Shown: piece after piece, positions 1-5,279 of the stretch | Position numbering within the stretch: position 1 is the first letter of the stretch | Layout of the letters: every line of letters begins with the position of its first letter | NCBI GenBank assembly: GCA_028287605.1 | Contig: JAQBPI010000006.1 | Span: forward strand, 1 to 5,707 | Length of the DNA stretch: 5,707 nt | Direction: 5' to 3' | Source: Chloroflexota bacterium | GTDB lineage: Bacteria > Chloroflexota > Dormibacteria > Aeolococcales > Aeolococcaceae | Program-made: the position numbers and the translations under genes | The notes under the pieces: generated by a model | Told to the model about the DNA's origin: nothing | The model's database searches: none | What the model saw: the letters and a program-made list of their open reading frames with translations, nothing else

Positions 1-385
1 CGAGGAGGGCGACGAGCGTGGGCGTCGCCGAGCAGAGCACCACGGCGAGGCCGCGCCGGCTCAGGCCCCCGGAGCGGTACATCGCGGCGGTGAGGGCGAG
101 GTCGCCCGCCTGCATGACCGCGAGCACGTCGAGCCAGCGCACGTCGACCCGCGGCTCGCCGGCGACGCGGAGCAGCCCGGCGCAGAGCACCAGGTCGCGG
201 CAGCCGAAGAGCCGCGCCATGAACGCGACCCCGCGCCCCTCGGCCTCGAGCCCGACGGCGCTCAGGCCGAGCCGCGGGATCGCCAGGCTGCCGGCGCCGA
301 CCACCATCCCCGCCGCTCCCACGAGGCGGACCACGGCGCGCGCCCGGCCGGGGTCGAGTCGTGGCAGCCGTGGTACCCGTGGCAC
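1..385 (-). CDS. Small multi-helix membrane protein, DUF4267-like (partial, 3' end off window)
   Basis: The reading frame is open from a GTG at 385 to the left edge, giving 128 visible residues and no stop. I chose the GTG because AGGAGA (positions 400-395) lies nine bases upstream. It also begins one base after the stop of the preceding gene, which suggests translational coupling. After a basic, proline-rich N-terminus (residues 1-20) come hydrophobic stretches at about 19-38, 55-73, 84-103 and 112-128. They are separated by charged turns and carry ARLFGCRDLVLCAGLL (57-72) and LDVLAVMQAGDLALTAAM (85-102). The pattern 'RLFGxRDL, helix, D-containing helix' resembles small four-helix membrane proteins of the DUF4267 type, whose function is unknown. 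The family link is from memory and tentative; that it is a membrane protein is much safer. It is probably co-transcribed with the acidic protein gene upstream. Confidence 0.6.
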   Translation of the reverse strand, partial: MPRVPRLPRLDPGRARAVVRLVGAAGMVVGAGSLAIPRLGLSAVGLEAEGRGVAFMARLFGCRDLVLCAGLLRVAGEPRVDVRWLDVLAVMQAGDLALTAAMYRSGGLSRRGLAVVLCSATPTLVALL

Positions 386-386
386 T

Positions 387-1004
387 CTACGAGCTCTCCT
401 TGCGGGTGGAGCGGTCGCGCTCCTCGGCCGCCGCGGCCTCCTCCCGCTGCTTCTCGCGCTCCCGCGCCGCCCGTCCCGCCTTGGCCTCCTCGTCGATGCT
501 CTCCAGGCAGACGAAGGCGACCACCTCCTTGGTGTCGGAGGCGCGGTCGAAGCGGATGATGGCGGTCTGGCTGAGCACCGTCTCCACCCGGCCCTCGGAG
601 CCCACCGGGTAGTCGCCGATGGGGGTGCCGGTGCGCGGCCGGGTGTTCTGGATCAGCCGCACCCGCTCACCGACGTTGAAGGGCGGCTCCGGCTCCTCCT
701 TGGCGCTGGGCGGACGCCCCGGCGAGGGCCGGGCCGCCGGTCTCGCGGGGGCGGGCTTGGCGACCACGGCGACCACGTCGTCCTCGTCGATGTCGTCGTG
801 GTCGTCGTCGTCGTCGGCGACCACGGCGACGGCGTCGTCCTCGTCCACGGCGTCGTCGTCGGCCGCGGCGACCTCGATGTCGGGGTCGTCGATCTCGGGC
901 TCCGCCGCCTCGGCGTCGTCCTCCGTCGCCCCGGTGCGAGGCGCCTGGGCGTCGTCGCCGGGCTTGTTGGAAGCGCTCGTGGCTGGCTTGCGGCGTGTTG
1001 GCAT
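387..1004 (-). CDS. Acidic low-complexity protein with C-terminal SH3-like domain and charged helix
   Basis: I do not recognise a named family. The 205-residue protein has four parts. Residues 1-27 form a basic, Ser/Ala/Thr-rich start. Residues 28-82 form a very acidic tract with DDDDDHDDIDEDD (64-76) and a repeated DEDDxVAVVA unit (54-63 and 73-82). Residues 83-108 form a Pro/Ala linker. A compact domain covers about 109-170, with VGERVRLIQ, a GTPIGDYPVGSEGRVETV turn region and an AIIRFDRA strand. A charged helix, probably coiled coil, fills 171-203. The compact domain reads like an SH3-like or DUF4314-type barrel ('GxRVRLI...GxxGxV...VxFD'); this is an analogy, not a match. I chose ATG 1004. 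The in-frame ATG at 1115 would add 37 residues of untypical composition and run through the divergent promoter region. No clear Shine-Dalgarno precedes 1004. The protein is presumably cytoplasmic, with no signal peptide or membrane segment. Confidence 0.7.
   Translation of the reverse strand: MPTRRKPATSASNKPGDDAQAPRTGATEDDAEAAEPEIDDPDIEVAAADDDAVDEDDAVAVVADDDDDHDDIDEDDVVAVVAKPAPARPAARPSPGRPPSAKEEPEPPFNVGERVRLIQNTRPRTGTPIGDYPVGSEGRVETVLSQTAIIRFDRASDTKEVVAFVCLESIDEEAKAGRAAREREKQREEAAAAEERDRSTRKESS
395..400 (-). promoter_or_regulatory. Shine-Dalgarno AGGAGA that fixes the GTG start of the membrane protein
   Basis: AGGAGA on the minus strand lies nine bases before GTG 385 and inside the last codons of the upstream acidic-protein gene. 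It supports the rare-codon start and tight coupling of the two genes (the junction reads TAGAGTG). Confidence 0.6.
759..860. repeat. Imperfect 57-bp-offset duplication and GTC/GAC triplet run inside the acidic tract
   Basis: GGCGACCACGGCGAC followed by one variable codon and GTCGTCCTCGTC occurs at 759-788 and again at 816-845, with 28 of 30 bases identical. The offset is 57 bp, or 19 codons. Between the copies, 792-815 is nearly pure GTC repeats on the plus strand, read as Asp codons on the minus strand. The phase is always a multiple of three, so length changes would lengthen or shorten the acidic tract without breaking the frame. Confidence 0.75.
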
Positions 1005-1073
1005 GAGCAGGCTGTGGGCTCGCGAGATGGAGTGGCGCCGGTGCGGCGGGCTGGGGAAGGATCGGAGTGCCGG

Positions 1074-1079
1074 AGCATA
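1074..1079 (-). promoter_or_regulatory. Possible -10 element (TATGCT) for the acidic-protein operon
   Basis: TATGCT on the minus strand fits TANNNT and lies about 70 bases before ATG 1004, within the 143-bp divergent intergenic region. No good -35 is visible 16-18 bases upstream. If it is real, transcription starts near 1067 with a leader of about 60 bases, which also argues against the longer start at 1115. The evidence is weak. Confidence 0.25.
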
Positions 1080-1134
1080 CGGGATGAGGGACCCAGCACG
1101 GCCGTTCGCGACCATCCCTCCACCGTCTCGCCTC

Positions 1135-1140
1135 TAGAAT
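1135..1140 (+). promoter_or_regulatory. -10 element TAGAAT for a leaderless GT2 mRNA
   Basis: TAGAAT matches the TANNNT consensus and ends seven bases before ATG 1148, so the predicted transcription start falls on or next to the start codon. No Shine-Dalgarno lies in front of that ATG. Together these features are the usual signature of leaderless transcription in high-GC bacteria. The region around 1112-1117 shows no convincing -35. Confidence 0.5.
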
Positions 1141-1147
1141 CCCACCG

Positions 1148-2674
1148 ATGATCGCCCGCCGGTGGCCCGCGTCGCTCTCCCCGGGGGCGCAGCGCCGCCT
1201 TCTCGAGATCCTCCCCGGCGCGCTCACCTGGCTGGTGCTGCTGGCGCCGGTCGCCGCCGCCTTTGCGATCCGGCTCAACGACCCCACCAGGCTGTGGGTG
1301 CTCGGCGTCGGCGCCATCCTGCTCGACTGCTACTGGTTCGTGCGCACCACCCTCACGGTGCGGTCGGTGCGCCGCTCGCTGCGCCGCATCGAGGCGACCG
1401 AGGCCACCGACTGGTGGGCGCACTGCCTGGCGATGGAGGTCGCGGAGGGGGCACCCCATCCCACCGAGGTGGTGCACTGCGCGCTCATCCCGACCTACAC
1501 CGAGAGCTACCACGTGCTGCGTGGCACCGTCGCCGCCCTCGCCGCGCAGAACCTCCCCGACCGGCAGCGGGTGGTGGCGATCATCACCCGGGTCACCGAC
1601 GTGGGCGGCTGGGAGAACGTCGCCCGGCTCCGCGAGGAGTTCGGCGACCGCTTCCTCGCATTCCTGCACATCAAGGACCCGCTGCTCCCCGGCATCGTGG
1701 TCGGCAAGTCGGCGGCGATGGCCTACGGCGGCCCGGAGCTGCGCCGGGCCTGCGACGAGCTGGGACTCGATCCGGAGCGCACCCTGGTCACCGACCTCGA
1801 CTCCGACTTCCGCCTCCACCCCCAGTACTGGGCGTACATCACCGCGGAGTTCTGCGCAGCGCCCGACCGCCTCACCTCGATCTGGCAGCCGGTGCCGCTC
1901 TTCACCAACAACCTCTGGAAGGTGCCCGCGGCGGTGCGGGTGATGGCCACCGCCGCGACCCAGTGGCAGATGTTCCTCCACGACAATCCCCACCGGCTGG
2001 TGATGTTCTCCTCCTACACCATGCCCATGCGGCTGCTCGGCGAGGTCGGCTACTGGGACAGCGACGTCATCCCCGAGGACTCGCGCTTCTTCTGGAAGTG
2101 CTTCTTCCGCTATGGCGAGCGGCTGCACGTGCGCCCCGCGTTCCTCACCGTCAGCGGCGACGCCCCCCGCTCGCGCGACTACGCCAGCACCCACGTCTCC
2201 CAGTACAACCAGATCAAGCGCTGGGCCTGGGGGGTCACCGACATCGCCTACGTTGCCACTCGCATGCTCGAGCACCGGGAGATCCCGTGGCGGCTGCGCG
2301 CCCGCCGCTTCGCCTACCTGGTCTTCAACCACCTGACCTGGACCACGCTGCCGGTGCTGCTCTTCTTCGGCGGCCTGCTGCCCGCGTTCATCGACCTCGA
2401 CTACAGCCTCAGCACGGCGGCGCAGTGGATCAGCTACGCCACCGCCGGTATCCTCACCCTGACCCTGCTGAACACCCTGGTGCTCATCCACACCGACCGG
2501 CAGATGTGCGTCAAGCCGCCGGAGTGGCGGTGGTGGCGCCGGTGGTACGCCGACCTGCAGCTCTTCCTCTACCCGCCGGTCGGCCTGGCGCTCAGCGTGC
2601 TGCCCGCGCTCGAGGCCCAGACCCGGCTGATGTTCGGCGCCTACATCGAGTACGTGGTCGCCGAGAAGGGCTGA
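1148..2674 (+). CDS. Membrane-bound processive-type glycosyltransferase, family GT2
   Basis: This 508-residue integral membrane GT-A glycosyltransferase presumably transfers sugar from a nucleotide donor at the inner face of the membrane, building or extending a polysaccharide or glycolipid. Two N-terminal membrane segments (about 24-42 and 49-66) precede the catalytic domain (about 105-365). That domain carries the nucleotide-binding start ALIPTYTES (112-120), GKSAAM (186-191), the DxD motif in TDLDSD (D216, D218, D220), the catalytic-base type ED pair (E310, D311) and QIKRW (355-359). The last fits the QxxRW motif of cellulose/hyaluronan/chitin-synthase-like enzymes. Three to four C-terminal hydrophobic segments follow, at about 388-412, 426-447 and 470-500. 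Architecture and motifs are clear, but donor and product cannot be told. No PilZ domain is seen, so no c-di-GMP control is implied. The ATG start is supported by the leaderless promoter just before it. Confidence 0.9.
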   Translation: MIARRWPASLSPGAQRRLLEILPGALTWLVLLAPVAAAFAIRLNDPTRLWVLGVGAILLDCYWFVRTTLTVRSVRRSLRRIEATEATDWWAHCLAMEVAEGAPHPTEVVHCALIPTYTESYHVLRGTVAALAAQNLPDRQRVVAIITRVTDVGGWENVARLREEFGDRFLAFLHIKDPLLPGIVVGKSAAMAYGGPELRRACDELGLDPERTLVTDLDSDFRLHPQYWAYITAEFCAAPDRLTSIWQPVPLFTNNLWKVPAAVRVMATAATQWQMFLHDNPHRLVMFSSYTMPMRLLGEVGYWDSDVIPEDSRFFWKCFFRYGERLHVRPAFLTVSGDAPRSRDYASTHVSQYNQIKRWAWGVTDIAYVATRMLEHREIPWRLRARRFAYLVFNHLTWTTLPVLLFFGGLLPAFIDLDYSLSTAAQWISYATAGILTLTLLNTLVLIHTDRQMCVKPPEWRWWRRWYADLQLFLYPPVGLALSVLPALEAQTRLMFGAYIEYVVAEKG

Positions 2675-2690
2675 GCGGGGCGGCTCAGCC
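2669..2690. terminator. Bidirectional hairpin holding both stop codons (GT2 / SDR junction)
   Basis: GGCTGAGC (2669-2676) and GCTCAGCC (2683-2690) form a perfect 8-bp stem around a 6-base GGGGCG loop. The GT2 stop TGA (2672-2674) lies in the left arm and the dehydrogenase stop (TCA on plus, 2685-2687) lies in the mirror position of the right arm. No T-run follows on either side, so it is not a textbook intrinsic terminator. It is the only candidate structure at this convergent junction, where the genes are 10 bp apart. Confidence 0.5.
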
Positions 2691-3548
2691 GGGCATGGTC
2701 TCGCCCCCCACCGGCGCCAGGACCTCGCCGCTGTAGAAGGCGGAGTAGCGCTCCGAGGCGAGGAACACATACGAGGGGGCGATGTCGTCGGGGTGCGCCG
2801 CCTCCTTCATCGGCACCTGCTCGCCGAATCCCGCCACCTTCTCCTCGGGCATCGTGGAGGGGATGAGCGGCGTCCACACCGGGCCCGGGGCCACGGCGTT
2901 GACCCGGATGCGGCGGTCGACGAGCGTCTGGGCGAGCGAGTAGGTGAGCGCGTTCACCGCGCCCTTGGTGGCGGCGTAGTCGATGAGGCTGCGGTTGCCG
3001 CGGAGGCCGTTGATCGAGCTGGTGTTGATGATCGCCGCCCCCCGGGGCAGGTGGGGCAGGGCCTCACGGGTCATCCAGAAGTAGCTGTAGACGTTGGTCC
3101 GGAAGGTCCGGTCCCACTGCTCGGTGGTGATCTCCTCCAGCGACTGCTTGGGCGCCTGATAGGCGACGTTGTTGACCAGGACGTCGAGGTGGCCGAGCCC
3201 CTCGACGGTGCGCCGCACCGCGTCCCGGCAGGCGGGCTCGGTGCTGAGGTCTCCACGGATGAGCAGCGCCCGCCGCCCCGCCGCCTCGATCAGCCGCCCG
3301 GTGTGCTCGGCGTCGTCGTCCTCGCAGAGGTAGGCGATGGCGACGTCGGCGCCCTCCTTGGCGAAGGCCACCGACACGGCGCGGCCGATGCCCGAGTCGC
3401 CGCCGGTGACCAGCGCCACGCGGCCCTCGAGCTGGCCGGTGCCGCGATAGTCGGCCATCTCGTCGCGGGGGTGCGGCTGCATCTGGTCGGTGCGGCCCGG
3501 GTACTCCTGCTGCTGCGGGGGGATGCCGGTCTCGTGGTCGGTGCCCAT
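2685..3548 (-). CDS. NAD(P)-dependent short-chain dehydrogenase, general stress protein 39 / YghA type
   Basis: This 287-residue cytosolic oxidoreductase is a classical SDR. It has the cofactor motif TGGDSGIG (48-55), NNVA (126-129, in place of the usual NNAG/NNAA), and a catalytic Ser178, Tyr191 and Lys195 in NTSSI and DYAATKG. The C-terminal signature VNAVAPGPVWTPLIPS (216-231) is also present. The N-terminal extension with PPQQQEYPG and a MxPxP-like segment (10-27), together with 'LEGRVALVTGGDSGIGRAV', is typical of the YdaD (Gsp39)/YghA subgroup, whose usual length is about 285-295. The substrate is unknown; members are annotated as aldehyde or alcohol reductases, and B. subtilis YdaD belongs to the general stress regulon. 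I chose ATG 3548 because GGAG (3559-3556) sits seven bases upstream. A longer frame to 3767 would run through the hemerythrin gene. It is divergent from hemerythrin, so a shared stress role is inference. Confidence 0.93.
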   Translation of the reverse strand: MGTDHETGIPPQQQEYPGRTDQMQPHPRDEMADYRGTGQLEGRVALVTGGDSGIGRAVSVAFAKEGADVAIAYLCEDDDAEHTGRLIEAAGRRALLIRGDLSTEPACRDAVRRTVEGLGHLDVLVNNVAYQAPKQSLEEITTEQWDRTFRTNVYSYFWMTREALPHLPRGAAIINTSSINGLRGNRSLIDYAATKGAVNALTYSLAQTLVDRRIRVNAVAPGPVWTPLIPSTMPEEKVAGFGEQVPMKEAAHPDDIAPSYVFLASERYSAFYSGEVLAPVGGETMPG

Positions 3549-3555
3549 GGCTGGT

Positions 3556-3559
3556 CTCC
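3556..3559 (-). promoter_or_regulatory. Shine-Dalgarno GGAG of the SDR gene
   Basis: GGAG on the minus strand with a seven-base spacer to ATG 3548. It decides the start against the much longer open frame upstream. Confidence 0.6.
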
Positions 3560-3605
3560 GTGGGGGTGTGGCCCCGGCGCCCCTTCCGCCGGGAGTACAT
3601 GCTGA

Positions 3606-3611
3606 TATTGT
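3606..3611 (+). promoter_or_regulatory. Candidate -10 (TATTGT) for the hemerythrin gene
   Basis: TATTGT fits TANNNT and would give a transcript starting near 3618 with a leader of about 40 bases carrying AGGAGG. There is no good -35. It shares five of its six bases with the minus-strand candidate TACAAT. Confidence 0.3.
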
Positions 3612-3612
3612 A
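3607..3612 (-). promoter_or_regulatory. Candidate -10 (TACAAT) for the SDR gene
   Basis: TACAAT on the minus strand is one base from TATAAT. It would start transcription near 3600, with about 50 bases of leader before ATG 3548. There is no clear -35 at the usual distance. It lies within the palindrome and over the plus-strand -10, so the two promoters would exclude each other. Confidence 0.4.
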
Positions 3613-3642
3613 GCTATCACACAAGCTGACCCATGCGTTTCT

Positions 3643-3648
3643 AGGAGG
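3643..3648 (+). promoter_or_regulatory. Strong Shine-Dalgarno AGGAGG of the hemerythrin gene
   Basis: A full AGGAGG with a nine-base spacer to ATG 3658. It fixes the start over the in-frame ATG at 3490, which would lie inside the divergent SDR gene. It is one of the two strongest ribosome-binding sites in the window and suggests efficient translation. Confidence 0.8.
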
Positions 3649-3657
3649 CTGCCCTGT

Positions 3658-4206
3658 ATGGATGCCATCGAGCTGCTCACCCGCGACCACCGTGCCGTCG
3701 AGGAGCTCTTCAGCCAGTTCGACGGCGGTGACGACGAGACCAGGAGGTCGGCGGCGGAGGGGGTCATCCGCGAGCTCTCGATCCACGCCGCGATCGAGGA
3801 GGAGTTCTTCTACCCGATGGTGAAGAAGGAGGTCCCCGACGCCGCCGGCATGGTCGATCACGGGATCGAGGAGCACCAAGAGGCCAAGCAGGTCCTCGCC
3901 AAGCTCGACGAGACCATCGACAAGTCCCACACCAAGGCCTACGCCGAGAAGATGCAGCGTCTCCAGAAGCTGATCGCGGACCACGTCGAGGAGGAGGAGA
4001 AGGAGCTCTTCCCCACGGTGCGCGAGGCGCTCACCAAGACCCGGCTCAACGAGGTCGGCACCCTGATGAACAAGGCCAAGGCGGCGGCGCCGACCCGGCC
4101 TCACCCGAACGTCCCCGCCAACCCGGCGGTGCAGGCGGTGGCCGGCAAGGCGGCCGCGGTGGTCGACCGGATGCGCGACGCGGTCTCGGGGCGCGGCGAG
4201 AGCTGA
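3658..4206 (+). CDS. Hemerythrin-like HHE cation-binding protein
   Basis: This 182-residue cytosolic protein has an HHE-type four-helix bundle that probably binds a di-iron centre. Ligand-type residues appear in the expected order: His11 in TRDHRAV, His43 and Glu47 in IHAAIEEEFFYP, His73 in DHGIEEH (with His68 as an extra candidate), and His109 and Glu113 in DHVEEEEKELFP. Family members are linked to oxygen, nitric-oxide or peroxide sensing and to iron handling; which applies here cannot be read from sequence. The bundle ends near residue 140. Residues 141-182 form an Ala/Pro-rich tail (PTRPHPNVPANPAVQAVAG) ending in a short amphipathic stretch, and no known domain is seen there. The gene is divergent from the stress-type dehydrogenase, and two -10 candidates overlap between them. 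Confidence 0.93.
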   Translation: MDAIELLTRDHRAVEELFSQFDGGDDETRRSAAEGVIRELSIHAAIEEEFFYPMVKKEVPDAAGMVDHGIEEHQEAKQVLAKLDETIDKSHTKAYAEKMQRLQKLIADHVEEEEKELFPTVREALTKTRLNEVGTLMNKAKAAAPTRPHPNVPANPAVQAVAGKAAAVVDRMRDAVSGRGES

Positions 4207-4229
4207 CCCCGGGCCGGTGAGGGCCGGGG
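4207..4229 (+). terminator. Imperfect GC hairpin just after the hemerythrin stop
   Basis: CCCCGG (4207-4212) pairs with CCGGGG (4224-4229), with further pairing inside after one mismatch. It begins directly behind the TGA at 4204-4206. No T-run follows. It shares bases 4227-4229 with the next hairpin, so the two structures are mutually exclusive. Termination is possible but unproven. Confidence 0.3.
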
Positions 4230-4258
4230 CGTCGCCGGATCAGCCGCCGGCGACGCCC
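4227..4258. terminator. Strong 12-bp hairpin at the hemerythrin / gmd convergent junction
   Basis: The left arm GGGCGTCGCCGG (4227-4238) and right arm CCGGCGACGCCC (4247-4258) are perfect complements around an 8-base loop, ATCAGCCG. The gmd stop codon (TCA on plus, 4240-4242) lies in the loop. It works symmetrically for both transcripts, but no T-run follows on either strand. It is a plausible transcript-end or 3'-protection structure. Confidence 0.55.
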
Positions 4259-5226
4259 TGGCTCAGCGCGGCGCGGTGGGCGGCGAGGTCGCTCTCCACC
4301 ATCCGCGCCACCAGCTCGGGGAAGGTCACCGTGGTGGTCCAGCCGAGCCTCTCGCGAGCCTTGCCGGCGTCGCCGATGAGCAGGTCGACCTCGGCGGGGC
4401 GCATGAACTTCGCGTCGGTGACCACGTGGTCGTGCCAGTCGAGCCCCACGTGCGCGAAGGCCAGGGCGCAGAACTCCTCGACGCTGTGGGTCTCGCCGGT
4501 GGCGATGACGTAGTCGTCGGGCGCGTCCTGCTGCAGCATCAGGTGCATGGCCCGCACGTAGTCGCCGGCGAACCCCCAGTCGCGCTGCGAGGTCATGGTG
4601 CCCAGCGACAGCTCCCTCTGCAGGCCGAGCTTGATCTTCGCCACCGCGTTGGTGATCTTCCGGGTCACGAACTCGAGGCCGCGCCGCTCCGACTCGTGGT
4701 TGAAGAGGATCCCGCTGCAGGCGTACATCCCGTAGCTCTCGCGGTAGTTCACGGTGATGTAGTGGCCGTACACCTTGGCGACGCCGTAGGGGGAGCGGGG
4801 ATGGAAGGGGGTGCTCTCGGTCTGCGGGGTCTCGCGCACCTTGCCGAACATCTCGCTGCTCGACGCCTGGTAGAAGCGGATGCCGGAGTTCACGGTGCGG
4901 ATGGCGTCGAGCATGCGCACCACGCCGAGGCCGGTGATCTCGCCGGTGAGCGACGCCTGCTTGAAGGAGAGGCCGACGAAGCTGATGGCGCCGAGGTTGT
5001 AGACCTCGTCGGGCTGGCAGGTCTCGAGCGCGGCGATCAGCGAGGACTGGTCGAGGAGGTCGCCCTCGGCGAACTCGATCCCCGGGCAGAGCCGCTCGAC
5101 CATCGCCAGCCGGGGGTTGTTCTGGCCGCGCACCAGGCCGTGCACCGTGTACCCCTTCCCCAGCAGCAGCTGGGCCAGGTAGGTACCGTCCTGGCCGGTG
5201 ATCCCGGTGATGAGGGCGGTGGTCAG
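4240..5226 (-). CDS. gmd: GDP-mannose 4,6-dehydratase, with apparent CTG start
   Basis: Converts GDP-D-mannose to GDP-4-keto-6-deoxy-D-mannose, the branch point to GDP-rhamnose, GDP-fucose and GDP-perosamine for surface polysaccharides. This extended SDR has 328 residues from the chosen start, within the family's usual range. Visible motifs are GITGQDG (8-14, NADP-binding Rossmann loop), YNLGA (76-80), SSSEMFGK (122-129, with Ser123 and Glu125 at the active-site positions), YGVAK (Tyr147, Lys151), the Gmd-specific [17 protein letters not shown] (175-191), and [18 protein letters not shown] (215-232). The homologous N-terminus begins at (M)[13 protein letters not shown], exactly where a CTG lies behind GGAGGAGG. 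The in-frame GTG at 5352 would add 42 residues through the upstream gene. The next ATG, residue 42, would cut away the cofactor loop. It follows a GT4 gene after 53 bp and is probably in the same operon. Confidence 0.93.
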   Translation of the reverse strand: MTTALITGITGQDGTYLAQLLLGKGYTVHGLVRGQNNPRLAMVERLCPGIEFAEGDLLDQSSLIAALETCQPDEVYNLGAISFVGLSFKQASLTGEITGLGVVRMLDAIRTVNSGIRFYQASSSEMFGKVRETPQTESTPFHPRSPYGVAKVYGHYITVNYRESYGMYACSGILFNHESERRGLEFVTRKITNAVAKIKLGLQRELSLGTMTSQRDWGFAGDYVRAMHLMLQQDAPDDYVIATGETHSVEEFCALAFAHVGLDWHDHVVTDAKFMRPAEVDLLIGDAGKARERLGWTTTVTFPELVARMVESDLAAHRAALSQGVAGG

Positions 5227-5270
5227 CTGGCCTCCTCCACGTTCACGCCTGTGGCCGCGAGGCGCCGCAT
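5223..5270 (-). CDS. Possible 15-codon leader ORF overlapping the gmd start
   Basis: ATG at 5270 opens [15 protein letters not shown], whose TGA (5225-5223) overlaps the presumed CTG start of gmd (CTGA). The GGAGGAGG that would serve gmd lies within its last codons. There is no Shine-Dalgarno before this ATG, and so short an ORF can arise by chance. If translated, it would couple gmd translation to its own termination. Alternatively it is the real N-terminus of gmd, displaced by a one-base sequence error. Confidence 0.25.
   Translation of the reverse strand: MRRLAATGVNVEEAS
5231..5238 (-). promoter_or_regulatory. gmd: Shine-Dalgarno GGAGGAGG of gmd
   Basis: GGAGGAGG on the minus strand. Its first GGAGG is seven bases from CTG 5226, the normal spacing, and no canonical start codon lies within reach in the gmd frame. 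This is the main nucleotide evidence for initiation at CTG. Confidence 0.7.
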
Positions 5271-5279
5271 GATACGGGA

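Larger units (their letters stand above)
3603..3619. promoter_or_regulatory. Palindromic AT-rich operator candidate between SDR and hemerythrin genes
   Basis: TGATA (3603-3607) and TATCA (3615-3619) form a perfect 5-bp inverted repeat around a 7-bp TTGTAGC centre. A second symmetric pair, TTGT (3608-3611) and ACAA (3621-3624), overlaps it. The island stands out as AT-rich in GC-rich surroundings and lies in the 109-bp divergent intergenic region. A 17-bp dyad is the size of a dimeric helix-turn-helix regulator site. The regulator is unknown and no regulator gene is in the window. Confidence 0.4.

Noticed and set aside
792..815. GTC repeats as a CRISPR or regulatory repeat array
   Set aside because: There are no spacers and the period is three. 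It is explained by Asp codons in a coding region.
1005..1115. Longer N-terminus for the acidic protein from ATG 1115
   Set aside because: The extra 37 residues do not look like the rest of the protein, would cover most of the divergent promoter region including the TATGCT candidate, and have no ribosome-binding site.
18..1151. Long plus-strand open frame (377 codons) with a Val-rich repeat
   Set aside because: It is antisense to the acidic-protein gene and the membrane-protein gene. The Val run is the complement of the Asp codons, and high GC makes stop-free antisense frames common. Its composition is Arg/Gly/Leu-rich with no domain.
653..2770. Very long minus-strand open frame (705 codons) opposite the GT2 gene
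   Set aside because: It lies opposite an unmistakable GT2 enzyme and reads as His/Arg/Gly/Val-rich shadow sequence. It also crosses several true gene ends.
3549..3767. Longer N-terminus for the SDR from 3767
   Set aside because: It would run through the hemerythrin start and its ribosome-binding site. The subgroup's own N-terminal pattern and a GGAG support ATG 3548.
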